The notes below the pieces were generated by a model. That model did not search any database. It saw nothing but the letters and a program-made list of their open reading frames with translations, and was not told the origin of the DNA. A DNA stretch of 64,000 bases from Gallionella sp. (lineage in GTDB: Bacteria > Pseudomonadota > Gammaproteobacteria > Burkholderiales > Gallionellaceae), in contig JAQTTY010000008.1 of NCBI GenBank assembly GCA_028710525.1, positions 88,136 to 152,135 on the forward strand, in the 5' to 3' direction. Within the stretch, counting starts at the first letter, position 1. Each line of letters opens with the position of its first letter. Position numbers and translations under genes: made by a program. Shown here in pieces: positions 1 to 9,328 of the stretch.

Positions 1-639
1 CCCATGGAATTTGGCAAGCTCCTCCACCAGCAAGCTAGGACAAAGATGTTTGGACAACACCGCCAAGTCTTTTTCGCTGTTAGAGAAAGCCGTTTCGACG
101 ATCATGTATTTAAGGTTGCTTACGCGATTGGCTATCGCCCACAGTGCATCATTTGTCGTGGTATCGCCGCTGAATATCAAACTACTCCTGCCGCCATCTA
201 GGTGGTAGCCGACTGCGGGAACTACATGGTTAGCAGGTATGGCTGTGATCTTACGACTTTGTAAAACGATCTCTTCACCGACCTTGATCTCCTGATAGCG
301 CATGAAGGGCTGTTGCGCATTGGGAATCTCGCTAAAGTCAGGCCATATCTTCCAGTTGAAGATGTGCTGTTTCAACGTATCCAAAGTATCAACTGTGCCG
401 TAAAGCGTAATTGGTTTGTCACGCATGAATCCGACACTATCGACGAGCAAAGGGATGCAGGCGATATGATCCAAATGGGAATGCGTGATGAAGATGTGAT
501 TGACCATGCTGAGCTCAGTCAAACTGAGCTCGTTGATACCAGTTCCAGCATCTATGAGGATATCGTTATCGAGCAAGAACGAAGTGGTGTGCAGATTGCC
601 ACCTATCCCCCCACTGCATCCCAACACTCGGAGTTTCAT
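1..639 (-). CDS. MBL-fold cyclic-nucleotide phosphodiesterase (class II-like), partial
   Basis: This gene is missing from the ORF track because its 3' end runs off the window. Translated from the ATG at 639, it begins MKLRVLGCSGG and carries the metallo-beta-lactamase metal motif HSHLDH near residue 60, then further family features (NHVVPAVGYHL, FSGDTTTNDALW). This pattern fits class II 3',5'-cyclic-nucleotide phosphodiesterases, which hydrolyse cAMP or cGMP with two metal ions. At least 213 codons are present. It begins 17 bases after the stop of the upstream cyclase, so the operon would both make and destroy a cyclic nucleotide. The fold is certain; the substrate is inferred from the family resemblance and the adjacent cyclase. 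Confidence 0.85.
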   Translation of the reverse strand, partial: MKLRVLGCSGGIGGNLHTTSFLLDNDILIDAGTGINELSLTELSMVNHIFITHSHLDHIACIPLLVDSVGFMRDKPITLYGTVDTLDTLKQHIFNWKIWPDFSEIPNAQQPFMRYQEIKVGEEIVLQSRKITAIPANHVVPAVGYHLDGGRSSLIFSGDTTTNDALWAIANRVSNLKYMIVETAFSNSEKDLAVLSKHLCPSLLVEELAKFHG

Positions 640-656
640 CGTCTTGTCTGCCTCGA

Positions 657-2879
657 TTATTTTGTTTCGAATACGTATACGCCATCCCAATCACTGGCAG
701 GCGCTTGTTTTCGAAAGTGCGCGATACGCTCAACGTAGATCCGATATAGCTCGGTTTGCGGTGACATACGCTGCAGGTTGATTAATTGTAGCTCTGCTTG
801 TTCCCAATTCTGTTTGCGGTACAACCGGCGCATCTCATGAAATACCTTAAGTTCATCCAGCGTATCCTTACTCACTTCGGCAACCAATCCCAAAGGTTCG
901 TATATTGCAATGGGCTTATCTTTACCTTTTACACGTACATGGTCAAGCTCGCGATAAACAAATTCCGGCACGGCCGCCTTGGTATTCTCACCAACGATGA
1001 TGCCGACCCCATATTGCTTGGTGATGCCCTCTAGGCGCGAAGCCAGATTTACTTCGTCCCCCATCACAGTGTAAGCGACGCGAACCTCTGAGCCCATATT
1101 GCCTACGCTGACTCGGCCGGTATTGATACCCACACCGATTTTGATAGGTGGCCAACCGCGCTCTTTGAATCTTTCCTGCAAAGTATTCAAAGTTGCAAGC
1201 ATCTCCAAACCGGCCTGGATGGCATTGCGCGCATGAGATCCATCAGGCAGAGGTGCCCCCCAAAAGGCCATAATGCAATCACCCATATACTTGTCTATCG
1301 TACCTCTGTGCTTATAGACCACTCGTGAGAGCGGAGTGAGGAATTCGTTCATGAGCAAAGACAACTCTTTGGGGTCCAAGCCTTCCGAGATAGTCGTGAA
1401 CCCACGTACGTCGGAGAACAAGACCGACATCTCGCGACTCTCACCTTCCATCGATACACTTTCCGGATGCTTGCTCATCTCGTCAACCAATTCGGTCGGT
1501 ACGTACTGCCCAAACAGGTTGGTGATCTGACGCTTAGTGCGCGACTCGACAAAATAACCGTAAGACATATTCAGCGCGAACAACAATGCGATCATGACCA
1601 GACTGTTCGCGATCGGCATCACAACATCTGCATATTGCCAGATCATCTGACTCAAACCTTGACTGATCGCAAACATCACGATGGATACCAAAATCGCCCG
1701 CATCGGAGACAGCAGCGGCAATAGTACGCTGAGCATTACACCCACAAGTAATAACCATAGCACCTCGGCGCCCAGCATATACGCTGGCTGCTGCTTGAGG
1801 TCCTGATCCAACATCCCCGCAATCATATTCGCGTGGATCTCCACACCAGGATAGACCTCAGAGACCGGAGTAGAGCGCATATCGAGCAAGCCCGGAGCCG
1901 TAGTACCCACCAGCACAATCTTTCCTTTAAGTTGAGCCGGATCTATTCTGTCGTGCAACACATCCGTGATAGCAAGGTAGGTGAAGCTACCTTGCCGACC
2001 TCGATAGGGGATGAGTGAAGCTACATCCTGATCGACTGGTACACGCAGGTTGCGCTGCCCTCCACTCAACTCCAACCACTCTAGGCCAGAGTAGCCAGCA
2101 TTCTTACCGTCGGCATATCCCAACACGATGGGGGGTTCGCCCATCAAGGCTTGGACCATCGCCAAAGACAGCGAAGAGTAGTAGGCGCCATTACATTCCA
2201 CCAGCATGGGCACACGGCGCACCACACCATCTTCATCGACCAGAGGATTGAAATGCCCTGCCCCCAAGGCAGCACTCTGCAACTCTGGCAGATTCGCGCC
2301 ATAACCATTCCAAGTAGTAAAACCTATCAGCGAATTTTTGAACATCCCCTGCGGGAAGGCTGGGGCAGGTAACAAACCGGAAGCGCTATGGTCTTTCTGA
2401 TTGGTCAGATAGAAGCCCAATACGACTTTGCGGTTCTTGATCTTATCTGCGAACAATTTGTCGTATTCCAGTTGCGGTGTGATCTGGTTAAGAGCGACTT
2501 GGAAACCAACGTCATTCTTTAGCTGATCCTGCCCCAACCTTTGCAGCACCGACAGACCCGAGCTATTGTCTCGTTCCGCGAATACCACGTCGAAGCCGAC
2601 CACCGCCACACCGTATCGATCGAACAACTGATCCATTAATAAGGCCATACGGTCGCGACTCCAAGGCCAGCGACCTTCTTCTTTCAGGCTTTTTTCATTG
2701 ATATCCAAAATGACAATGCGGTCGTCATGCGTATTGGGCATGCTGATACGCAAGCGGTAGTCATAGAGGATGGCGGATAATCTGTCGACGAAATGAAGGC
2801 GGTAGAAATGTGCGGCGTTGCCCACGAAGAGCAAGACCAACATCACACCCAACGCGATCAAAATTGCATTTTTCTTCAA
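657..2879 (-). CDS. CHASE2-domain class III adenylate/guanylate cyclase
   Basis: Membrane-bound signal-transducing cyclase of 740 residues. It has an N-terminal signal-anchor helix (~5-22), a periplasmic CHASE2 sensor (~30-350), about three transmembrane helices (~360-435) and a C-terminal class III catalytic domain (~480-665). Catalytic motifs are intact: the metal-binding FSDVRGFT, KYMGD and YTVMGDEVNLASRLEG. The Lys of KYMGD and Asp of MGDEVN are the residues usually associated with adenine specificity, so cAMP is the likely product. It is the fourth gene of the kinase/phosphatase/FHA operon and is followed at once by a phosphodiesterase gene. The CHASE2 ligand is unknown. Confidence 0.93.
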   Translation of the reverse strand: MKKNAILIALGVMLVLLFVGNAAHFYRLHFVDRLSAILYDYRLRISMPNTHDDRIVILDINEKSLKEEGRWPWSRDRMALLMDQLFDRYGVAVVGFDVVFAERDNSSGLSVLQRLGQDQLKNDVGFQVALNQITPQLEYDKLFADKIKNRKVVLGFYLTNQKDHSASGLLPAPAFPQGMFKNSLIGFTTWNGYGANLPELQSAALGAGHFNPLVDEDGVVRRVPMLVECNGAYYSSLSLAMVQALMGEPPIVLGYADGKNAGYSGLEWLELSGGQRNLRVPVDQDVASLIPYRGRQGSFTYLAITDVLHDRIDPAQLKGKIVLVGTTAPGLLDMRSTPVSEVYPGVEIHANMIAGMLDQDLKQQPAYMLGAEVLWLLLVGVMLSVLLPLLSPMRAILVSIVMFAISQGLSQMIWQYADVVMPIANSLVMIALLFALNMSYGYFVESRTKRQITNLFGQYVPTELVDEMSKHPESVSMEGESREMSVLFSDVRGFTTISEGLDPKELSLLMNEFLTPLSRVVYKHRGTIDKYMGDCIMAFWGAPLPDGSHARNAIQAGLEMLATLNTLQERFKERGWPPIKIGVGINTGRVSVGNMGSEVRVAYTVMGDEVNLASRLEGITKQYGVGIIVGENTKAAVPEFVYRELDHVRVKGKDKPIAIYEPLGLVAEVSKDTLDELKVFHEMRRLYRKQNWEQAELQLINLQRMSPQTELYRIYVERIAHFRKQAPASDWDGVYVFETK

Positions 2880-2950
2880 GCGGATCCCTCAAAATTATGC
2901 GATTGAGTCCCTATGCTCAATTGGTGATGACTATGCAAATTTAGGCGCAA

Positions 2951-3697
2951 TCAACTCTTGAAGTAAAACTCCATTTTCACGCCAGCCAGATCGATCAAGT
3001 CATGATCGTTCAGCTTATGTGGCTGTTCATTGAGTGGCTGTCCATTCAGCAAGGGGAAAGTCTCACCTTCCACATGGGTGATGAAATAACCATGAGGACG
3101 TTTTGCCAGCACGGCGACTTGTAATCCAGGCTTACCCAAAGTTGTCAGATTTTTAATCAATTCCAACTCCTTACCCGCATTAGGACCCGTCAGGATCTGC
3201 ACCACGGCAACTTGAGCCGTTGCAACCGGTGCATCAAGCTTGTCGGTCTGCTCCGCTTTTGGGGTGGCCGGCTTGTTCGCGATAATTTGAGTCTGAGTAA
3301 ATCCAGGGTTGGGCTCCGCGATTTCCACTGGTGCAGGTGCTTGCATTTTCACCGGTCCACGCAACACCATGGTTTTTTCGAAGTCAGCAGCACTGGTCTT
3401 GCTCACTTGATCATTCACATATTTCAATGAATGCTTACCGATCTCGATAAGGTCGTTGTTTTGTAGAAAATGCTTCTTGGTGGCAACGCCATTTACGACC
3501 AAACCATTGGTGCTGTCCAAGTCTTCCAAAAAGGAATCGTGCAAGATGGTGATGATGGCAGCATGCTCGCCACTCACAGCCAGATTGTCTATCACGATAT
3601 CGTTGCTGGCCTTACGTCCTATAGTCATCCGCTCCTTCTCAAGAGCGTATTCCTTGATAGCGACCCCATCCATACTCACAATCATCTTTGCAGCCAT
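2951..3697 (-). CDS. Tandem FHA-domain protein
   Basis: A 248-residue cytosolic protein with no signal or membrane segment. The N-terminal forkhead-associated domain (~5-95) has the phosphothreonine-binding signatures: Gly-Arg in TIGRKASND, the Ser/His pair in SGEHA, and DSTNG. A linker rich in Pro, Ala and Thr (~105-160) leads to a second, more degenerate FHA-like domain (~163-246) that keeps LLNGQPL and DLIDLAG but lacks a clear Arg/Ser/His set. FHA domains bind phosphothreonine peptides, so this is the likely phospho-reader for the kinase encoded two genes upstream. It sits between the PP2C gene and the cyclase gene in one minus-strand operon. Confidence 0.9.
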   Translation of the reverse strand: MAAKMIVSMDGVAIKEYALEKERMTIGRKASNDIVIDNLAVSGEHAAIITILHDSFLEDLDSTNGLVVNGVATKKHFLQNNDLIEIGKHSLKYVNDQVSKTSAADFEKTMVLRGPVKMQAPAPVEIAEPNPGFTQTQIIANKPATPKAEQTDKLDAPVATAQVAVVQILTGPNAGKELELIKNLTTLGKPGLQVAVLAKRPHGYFITHVEGETFPLLNGQPLNEQPHKLNDHDLIDLAGVKMEFYFKS

Positions 3698-3717
3698 AGC
3701 GATACCTCTTAACTCCG

Positions 3718-4545
3718 TTATTTTTTAAACCAACTCAACAATTTTGCCTGCCAGCTGCGGGTCTCTCCGAAATCTCCCAGCACCTTTACTAGAATGACCG
3801 AGACGTTATCCCGACCACCGTTATCATTCGCCATCTGTATCAGCTGCTGCGCGGCCAACGGCAGATTGCCCTGCATCGCATAGAGAGCAGCCTCGATATC
3901 CATATCCTCTACCATATCGTTCAGTCCGTCTGAACATAGCAGATAGATATCGCCGACCTCTACGTCATATACATGCACGTCCGGCAATACATTCTCATCT
4001 ATACCAACCGCGCGCGTGACCAAGTTCTTGTTCTTTGAGAAGCGCGCATCCTCCAGACTAATCATTCCGCTATCTATCTGTTCTTGCAATAAAGAGTGAT
4101 CTTTAGTCACCGTGCTGAGTTTTTCGCCGCGCAATAGATACATGCGCGAATCTCCCACGTGACCGACAGCCACTCTGTTGTCATAGAAAAGACCTGTGAC
4201 TATGGTAGTTCCCATACCCGCATATTGCGGTTGACTCTGTGATGCGTGATAGATGGATGAATTCGCTTTGCGTATGTTGTTACGCAACAAAGTGACTGCC
4301 AACTCTTCTCGACTTTCGTTGTCGATATCGGTAGGACTGGCGAACTGCAAACGGTGCGCGATCTCGGTAGCCGTTACTGACACTGCGATACCGCTTGCGA
4401 CCTCACCTGCGTTGTAGCCACCCATACCATCGGCCAACACTGCAAGCCCACATGCCGCCTCCACTCCCACGCTGTCCTCGTTGTGCGTACGCACCATGCC
4501 AGGATGGGTTAGGCTGACTATCTGCAACGCCTCAGCTATCTTCAT
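3718..4545 (-). CDS. PP2C-family Ser/Thr protein phosphatase
   Basis: A 275-residue soluble PPM/PP2C phosphatase. Metal-coordinating motifs are in the usual order: the TRTHNEDS segment near residue 20, LADGMGGYNAGE near 40, VGHVGDSRMYL near 130, LCSDGLND near 205 and NGGRDNVSVIL near 245. It should dephosphorylate Ser/Thr residues using two Mn/Mg ions and probably counters the adjacent kinase. It follows the kinase gene with only three bases between them and precedes the FHA gene. The kinase-PP2C-FHA arrangement recalls the regulators of type VI secretion, but no T6SS structural gene is in this window. Confidence 0.94.
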   Translation of the reverse strand: MKIAEALQIVSLTHPGMVRTHNEDSVGVEAACGLAVLADGMGGYNAGEVASGIAVSVTATEIAHRLQFASPTDIDNESREELAVTLLRNNIRKANSSIYHASQSQPQYAGMGTTIVTGLFYDNRVAVGHVGDSRMYLLRGEKLSTVTKDHSLLQEQIDSGMISLEDARFSKNKNLVTRAVGIDENVLPDVHVYDVEVGDIYLLCSDGLNDMVEDMDIEAALYAMQGNLPLAAQQLIQMANDNGGRDNVSVILVKVLGDFGETRSWQAKLLSWFKK

Positions 4546-4548
4546 GTT

Positions 4549-7071
4549 CTATCCTTCTATCCCAGCCACACAGCTACGCAATGCTGCCGCGACTTGAGCC
4601 CCATCCGCATAACGATCTTCAATCTTCTTCGCCAACATCTTCTCTAATATCTCCGCTAAACAGGGTGGCAAATCAGGATTCACACTTAGGATGCTCGTAG
4701 GGGGCTCGTTCGCGATGCAATACATCAATTGCGCCATCGAATCACCTTCGAACGGGAGCTTACCACAAGCCAATTGATACAGACTCACGCCCAACGAGAA
4801 CAGATCGGAGCTACCTTGTATCTTTTTACCTGCCAACTGCTCTGGTGACATAAAGGAAGGTGTGCCCAACACCATACCGGTCTTAGTCTTACTCGAATCG
4901 GTGATACGCGCGATGCCGAAGTCAGTCACCTTAGGCGTATCGGTGTCGGGGTCGTACATGATGTTGGCCGGTTTGATATCTCTGTGCACCACATTCTGCT
5001 TGTGCGCATAGTCCAACGCGTCAGCGACTCTTGCGACAATATTGATGACCTTGGGCAGTGGCAATAGGTTATCCGGCTTGGTGTAAGGCACTAGATCTTT
5101 GCCTTTGAGGAACTCCATGGCGATATAAGCCAAATCATGCTCCTCACCGGCATCGTATATAGAGACTATATTGGGATGATTGAGCCTACCGGCAGTCTCA
5201 GCTTCACGGAAAAAACGCTCCTTCACATCTACCAACTCATCTGCCTCGAACTCTTGCGACAAAGCAACGGTCTTAATCGCGACGACACGACCGATCTTGG
5301 GATCTTTACCAAAATAGACCACACCCATTGCACCCTTACCCAACTCCCTCTCGATCTCATAACGGCCCAACATAGGTTTGGACATTCCCGACTTACCCAG
5401 CACTAGGGTGCTGGAATTACCGCGCGTATTACCACCACCCAGAATGATGGTCTCAGCCATCTCATGCGCCGAACTCAAACGCTCTGCCAGGTCACGGAAC
5501 TTGGCATTGTGTACGGACATATATTTGAATACCGACTCAGCCTTATTGAACTGACGCTTGCGCTCGAAATCCAGACCTAAGTTGTACATCACTTCCATAA
5601 GACTGTCGTCGAGTGGCACTTTGCGGAATTTATCGAAAGCCATATCGAGCTGACCCTGACCTTGGAAGGCCAGACCCAGCATACGATTACTTTCGGCAGA
5701 GTCTGCATCTGATTTTTGCTTACCTTGCTCGGTCAGAAGGAAGCGCTTGGTAGTCAGCAACAGATGACCAACCAACAGCAAAGATGCTGATAACATCAAT
5801 TGCAGCCACATCGCCTGAGTCATCATCAATGCAAAATGCGCCCCCAAGAGCGACACAAAAAGACCTGCCGTAACTAATGCACCAACGCCTGCACTCAAGC
5901 GCGGTAAGAGCAGAATCAGATACAGAGCAATCACCAAGAACACGCCCATTTCGGCCAATGAAGCCCACGCCGGCGTGATGAAATAGTCACCTTTAAGAAT
6001 ACTGGATACAGAGTGAGCAAGTATCAACACCGGCGACATCGCTGGCGAAATAGGCGTGACTTGCATAGTGCCCACTCCCGCAGCCGACGCACCTATCAGA
6101 ACGATCTTGTCGCGATATTTATCTGCCGATATCTTGCCGCTGTAGACATCATAGAAAGAGTCCACTGGGAAAGCGGATTTGCCGTCTTTGTCCTTGTAGA
6201 AGAAGCTGTGCATCTGCATCGCAGCATCGGTAGGTACCTTATGGTTACCCAGATCAACGCTCTCACCTAGATTCACGACGATGTCCTTGGCATCCAGATT
6301 GAGACTCTTGGCGGCCAGCATCAAAGACAACGAAGGATAGTATTGATCGTAGTAATTGACCAATAAAGGCTCGGTGCGTACTGCGCCATCCACATCAGGG
6401 ATACTGTTCAAATGCCCCATCGCCATGGCATTGCTACCCAGCATAGGTATCGGAATCAGCACGTTCCGTGCTGGCAGCGCCATCGCTCCCGCCACGTTAC
6501 TCATCTGCACATTAGGCAGACTGTTGCGTTCCATATAATCTGGTAGAGCCTGATCAGGCTTGCCTTGCGGTTCACCCAGTTCGAAGTAGGTGCCCAGCAA
6601 CACCTCGTTGGCCTTAGCCATGCTGTCGCTGAGCTTCTTGTCACTATTGAGATTCTGTACTGCTTCCAGCAACAGGCCATTCAGTTCTGCTGCTTCAGGT
6701 GTTTGCTGTATGGAAGGCCGGGTCACCAGATCGGCAATCTTGTAGATATAAGACAGACCGGCATCGACCTGCGGCTCAAAGAAGAACACCGTATAGCCTA
6801 TGACCTTGGCGTGGCCGGCGCTCAACACATCGATCATCTTGGCATGTATCTCGCGCGGCCAAGGCCAGCGACCAAGGTTTGCGATACTCTCATCATCGAT
6901 AGCGATAACGGCGATCTTATCGCTAGGGACGCGCGTGGTCTCCCTGACACCCAAGTCATAAGCTTTGCGCTCCAGACTTTGCATCAGGTCACTATTGGCG
7001 GAGAGCAAGAACACCAGTGTCACCAGTATTCCGACGAACCAATCATGCTTCCAGAACGACCAGTTTTTCAT
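4549..7071 (-). CDS. CHASE2-domain Ser/Thr protein kinase
   Basis: Membrane Hanks-type kinase of 840 residues and first gene of the signalling operon. Layout: N-terminal anchor (~12-30), extracytoplasmic CHASE2 sensor (~35-360), about three membrane helices (~365-440), a TPR-like linker (~455-540), then the kinase (~570-835). The kinase has GKGAMGVVYFG, the catalytic Lys in VAIKTV, HRDIKPANIM, DFGIA and the activation-segment motif GTPSFMSPEQ, so it looks active. I start at ATG 7071 rather than the track's 7086 because AGGGAG lies six bases upstream. The upstream ATG belongs to a short tandem duplication of GAGTCGTAATG. The operon's cyclase has the same sensor layout. Confidence 0.94.
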   Translation of the reverse strand: MKNWSFWKHDWFVGILVTLVFLLSANSDLMQSLERKAYDLGVRETTRVPSDKIAVIAIDDESIANLGRWPWPREIHAKMIDVLSAGHAKVIGYTVFFFEPQVDAGLSYIYKIADLVTRPSIQQTPEAAELNGLLLEAVQNLNSDKKLSDSMAKANEVLLGTYFELGEPQGKPDQALPDYMERNSLPNVQMSNVAGAMALPARNVLIPIPMLGSNAMAMGHLNSIPDVDGAVRTEPLLVNYYDQYYPSLSLMLAAKSLNLDAKDIVVNLGESVDLGNHKVPTDAAMQMHSFFYKDKDGKSAFPVDSFYDVYSGKISADKYRDKIVLIGASAAGVGTMQVTPISPAMSPVLILAHSVSSILKGDYFITPAWASLAEMGVFLVIALYLILLLPRLSAGVGALVTAGLFVSLLGAHFALMMTQAMWLQLMLSASLLLVGHLLLTTKRFLLTEQGKQKSDADSAESNRMLGLAFQGQGQLDMAFDKFRKVPLDDSLMEVMYNLGLDFERKRQFNKAESVFKYMSVHNAKFRDLAERLSSAHEMAETIILGGGNTRGNSSTLVLGKSGMSKPMLGRYEIERELGKGAMGVVYFGKDPKIGRVVAIKTVALSQEFEADELVDVKERFFREAETAGRLNHPNIVSIYDAGEEHDLAYIAMEFLKGKDLVPYTKPDNLLPLPKVINIVARVADALDYAHKQNVVHRDIKPANIMYDPDTDTPKVTDFGIARITDSSKTKTGMVLGTPSFMSPEQLAGKKIQGSSDLFSLGVSLYQLACGKLPFEGDSMAQLMYCIANEPPTSILSVNPDLPPCLAEILEKMLAKKIEDRYADGAQVAAALRSCVAGIEG

Positions 7072-7203
7072 TACGACTCCCTGCATTACGACTCAGTCGT
7101 CTACTAATTGCGGCCAATACTAATGTATTTTATGACAACACACCACAAACCCATTGATTCATTAAAGACTATCTAGATATTTTGAGTGCTATATGGAATC
7201 GCA

Positions 7204-7629
7204 CTACTTGACGACCAATACTGGAACCTCAGCCAGATGCAGCACTTTGCTTACTACCGAGCCCAGCAACCAAGACTGCAAACCTGCCTCGGCCTGCTTA
7301 CTCAGCACAATCTGCTCAATATCATGTTCACGCGCATATTGCACGATCGCTTCTGCGGGATTACCGATACTGATGTGATACTCATAAGCTAGACCCGCCG
7401 CATCCAATATGGCGCGCGCGCCAGCCAACTCCGCCATTCCCTGCTCACGATAATGGTCGTTGATCGTCTCCTGACTGATGAACAGCTTCACATTACCGGC
7501 AGCCACCTTCCACTGCACGTTCAGCAAGGCAATTTGGATAGGCTGACGTAAGCTTGCCGCACTGGCAATGACATACTCGACTGCTCGTTCCGCTCCTTTG
7601 GATCCATCCACAGGTACAAGAAATTTCAT
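7204..7629 (-). CDS. Universal stress protein, UspA family
   Basis: A 141-residue single-domain Usp protein. It begins MKFLVPVDGSKGAERAV and ends with a serine-rich nucleotide-loop region (IVLSKQAEAGLQSWLLGSVVSKVLHLAEVPVLVVK). The C-terminal motif resembles ATP-binding Usp proteins (GxGx9GS) but is not perfect: GLQSWLLGSVVSK. Its start overlaps the terC stop by four bases, so the two are translationally coupled. Usp proteins help cells survive stress and growth arrest; the specific role here cannot be read from the sequence. The 132 bases to the kinase gene presumably hold the promoter of the signalling operon, but I could not pick a convincing -35/-10 pair. Confidence 0.9.
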   Translation of the reverse strand: MKFLVPVDGSKGAERAVEYVIASAASLRQPIQIALLNVQWKVAAGNVKLFISQETINDHYREQGMAELAGARAILDAAGLAYEYHISIGNPAEAIVQYAREHDIEQIVLSKQAEAGLQSWLLGSVVSKVLHLAEVPVLVVK

Positions 7630-8369
7630 TCCGTTTTCTCCAAATTTAGATGTGCGACCTTCACATCGACCAAGTCCACGACCTTGCTAGCAGCAACACT
7701 ACGTGAGGATAGCCAGTGTCCCAACCCTAATACCAGCAGTGCGCATGACACAGGCACAACATAATGCAAATAAGGATAGGCCTCTGATAGAGGAGCGAAC
7801 AGAGACTCGCTCAGTAACATCTCACCTGCCACATAGCCTAATAGCGCACCGCCCGCGTTGATGACCAATGGAAAACGGTCTATGACCTTCAATACCAACT
7901 GACTACTCCAAGCAATCAATGGAATGCTGATGAGCAGACCGAACACCAGCAGAATGACATTGCCATGTGCAGCCGCCGCGACACCGAGCACGTTATCTAA
8001 ACTCATCACGAAATCGGCAATGATAATGGTCTTTATCGCACCAACTAACCTTGTATCCGCTTTGATGTTGTTAGCATCATGCTCATCATCTGGTAGCAAC
8101 AACTTCACGCCTATCCAGATCAGCAATAGCGCACCGATCAGCTTCAGATAGGGTAATGACAGCAGACTAACGGCGAAGAAAGTCAATATCACACGCAGCG
8201 CGATGGCACCGATCACACCGAACATGATGCCGCGCTTACGCTGCTCAGCAGGCAGATTGCGGCATGCAAGTGCAATGACCACGGCATTATCGCCGCTCAA
8301 CAGTAAATCGATCATGATGATCTTGGCGACATCTACCCAGAACTGGCCGTTAACAAGCATCTCCAACAT
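7626..8369 (-). CDS. TerC-family integral membrane protein
   Basis: A 247-residue membrane protein with about seven helices. It shows the two TerC signature stretches with conserved acidic residues in the membrane: IDLLLSGDNAVVIALACRNLP near residue 20 and ADFVMSLDNVLGVAAAA near 120. The family (DUF475/YjbE/TerC type) includes Mn2+ exporters and tellurium-resistance proteins. Transport of manganese or another divalent metal is plausible but not shown here. It is translated ahead of, and overlaps by four bases, the Usp gene. The promoter probably lies in the 77-base gap after sucD. Confidence 0.92.
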   Translation of the reverse strand: MLEMLVNGQFWVDVAKIIMIDLLLSGDNAVVIALACRNLPAEQRKRGIMFGVIGAIALRVILTFFAVSLLSLPYLKLIGALLLIWIGVKLLLPDDEHDANNIKADTRLVGAIKTIIIADFVMSLDNVLGVAAAAHGNVILLVFGLLISIPLIAWSSQLVLKVIDRFPLVINAGGALLGYVAGEMLLSESLFAPLSEAYPYLHYVVPVSCALLVLGLGHWLSSRSVAASKVVDLVDVKVAHLNLEKTE

Positions 8370-8446
8370 ATTTATCCTCTTAGCAACAATATTAAATCGG
8401 CATTACCGACGAGCGCGGCCTATCCGCTCGCCCTACCAATACGCCA

Positions 8447-9328
8447 TCAGCTTTTCAGCACCCGCTTCATGACCTTACCCATCTCGGCTGGGTTGCGTGT
8501 GATATAGATACCGCTCTCTTCCATCACCGCCAACTTGTCATCCGCTCCGCCTTGGCCGCCTGAGATGATCGCACCAGCATGACCCATGCGTTTACCAGGC
8601 GGAGCCGTGATACCTGCGATGAAACCGACTACCGGTTTGCGCATATGATCTTTGATCCAGCGTGCGCATTCTTCTTCGTCAGTACCGCCAATTTCACCCA
8701 CCATGATGACTGCATCGGTATCTGGATCATCGTTGAACAATTTCAACACATCCAAATGCTTCAGCCCATTGATAGGGTCGCCGCCTATACCCACGCAGGA
8801 GGATTGGCCCAAGCCTAAAGCACTGAGCTGACCGACCGCTTCATAGGTCAGCGTCCCAGAACGTGACACCACACCGATGCGCCCTTTGCGATGTATATGT
8901 CCAGGCATGATGCCGATCTTGATTTCATCAGGCGTAATCAGACCAGGGCAGTTAGGGCCTATTAGTATGGTGCGCTTACCCTGCATCTTGTAGCGAGTCT
9001 TGATCATGTCGTGCACCGGTATGCCCTCGGTGATACAGATAACCAAATCCAAATCGGCCTCTACCGCCTCATCTATCGCTGCCGCCGCGTAAGGAGGCGG
9101 CACATAGATCACCGAAACGGTCGCACCCGTCTGCTGCTTCGCCTCCAACACGCTGTCATAGATGGGTACACCTTCGAAGTTCTGGCCGCCTTTTTTGGGC
9201 GTCACGCCAGCTACGAAACAATTCGCACCGTTCGCATAGGCGATACAGTTTTGTGTGTGAAACTGGCCGACCTTACCGGTCATACCTTGCGTCATCACGC
9301 GGGTGTTTTTATCGATAAGAATAGACAT
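8447..9328 (-). CDS. sucD: Succinyl-CoA synthetase, alpha subunit
   Basis: A 293-residue alpha subunit of succinate-CoA ligase (TCA cycle), making ATP/GTP from succinyl-CoA. Visible features are the CoA-binding Rossmann start ([18 protein letters not shown]), the GPNCPG motif and the active-site phosphohistidine in the segment KRMGHAGAI near residue 247. Length matches the family. The ATG shares its first base with the last base of the sucC stop codon (TAATG), so the subunits are coupled and made in equal amounts. Confidence 0.98.
   Translation of the reverse strand: MSILIDKNTRVMTQGMTGKVGQFHTQNCIAYANGANCFVAGVTPKKGGQNFEGVPIYDSVLEAKQQTGATVSVIYVPPPYAAAAIDEAVEADLDLVICITEGIPVHDMIKTRYKMQGKRTILIGPNCPGLITPDEIKIGIMPGHIHRKGRIGVVSRSGTLTYEAVGQLSALGLGQSSCVGIGGDPINGLKHLDVLKLFNDDPDTDAVIMVGEIGGTDEEECARWIKDHMRKPVVGFIAGITAPPGKRMGHAGAIISGGQGGADDKLAVMEESGIYITRNPAEMGKVMKRVLKS

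Noticed and set aside
3718-7071. Type VI secretion regulatory locus (PpkA/PppA/Fha)
   Set aside because: No T6SS structural gene is in the window, the kinase carries a CHASE2 sensor, and the operon continues into cyclase and phosphodiesterase genes.
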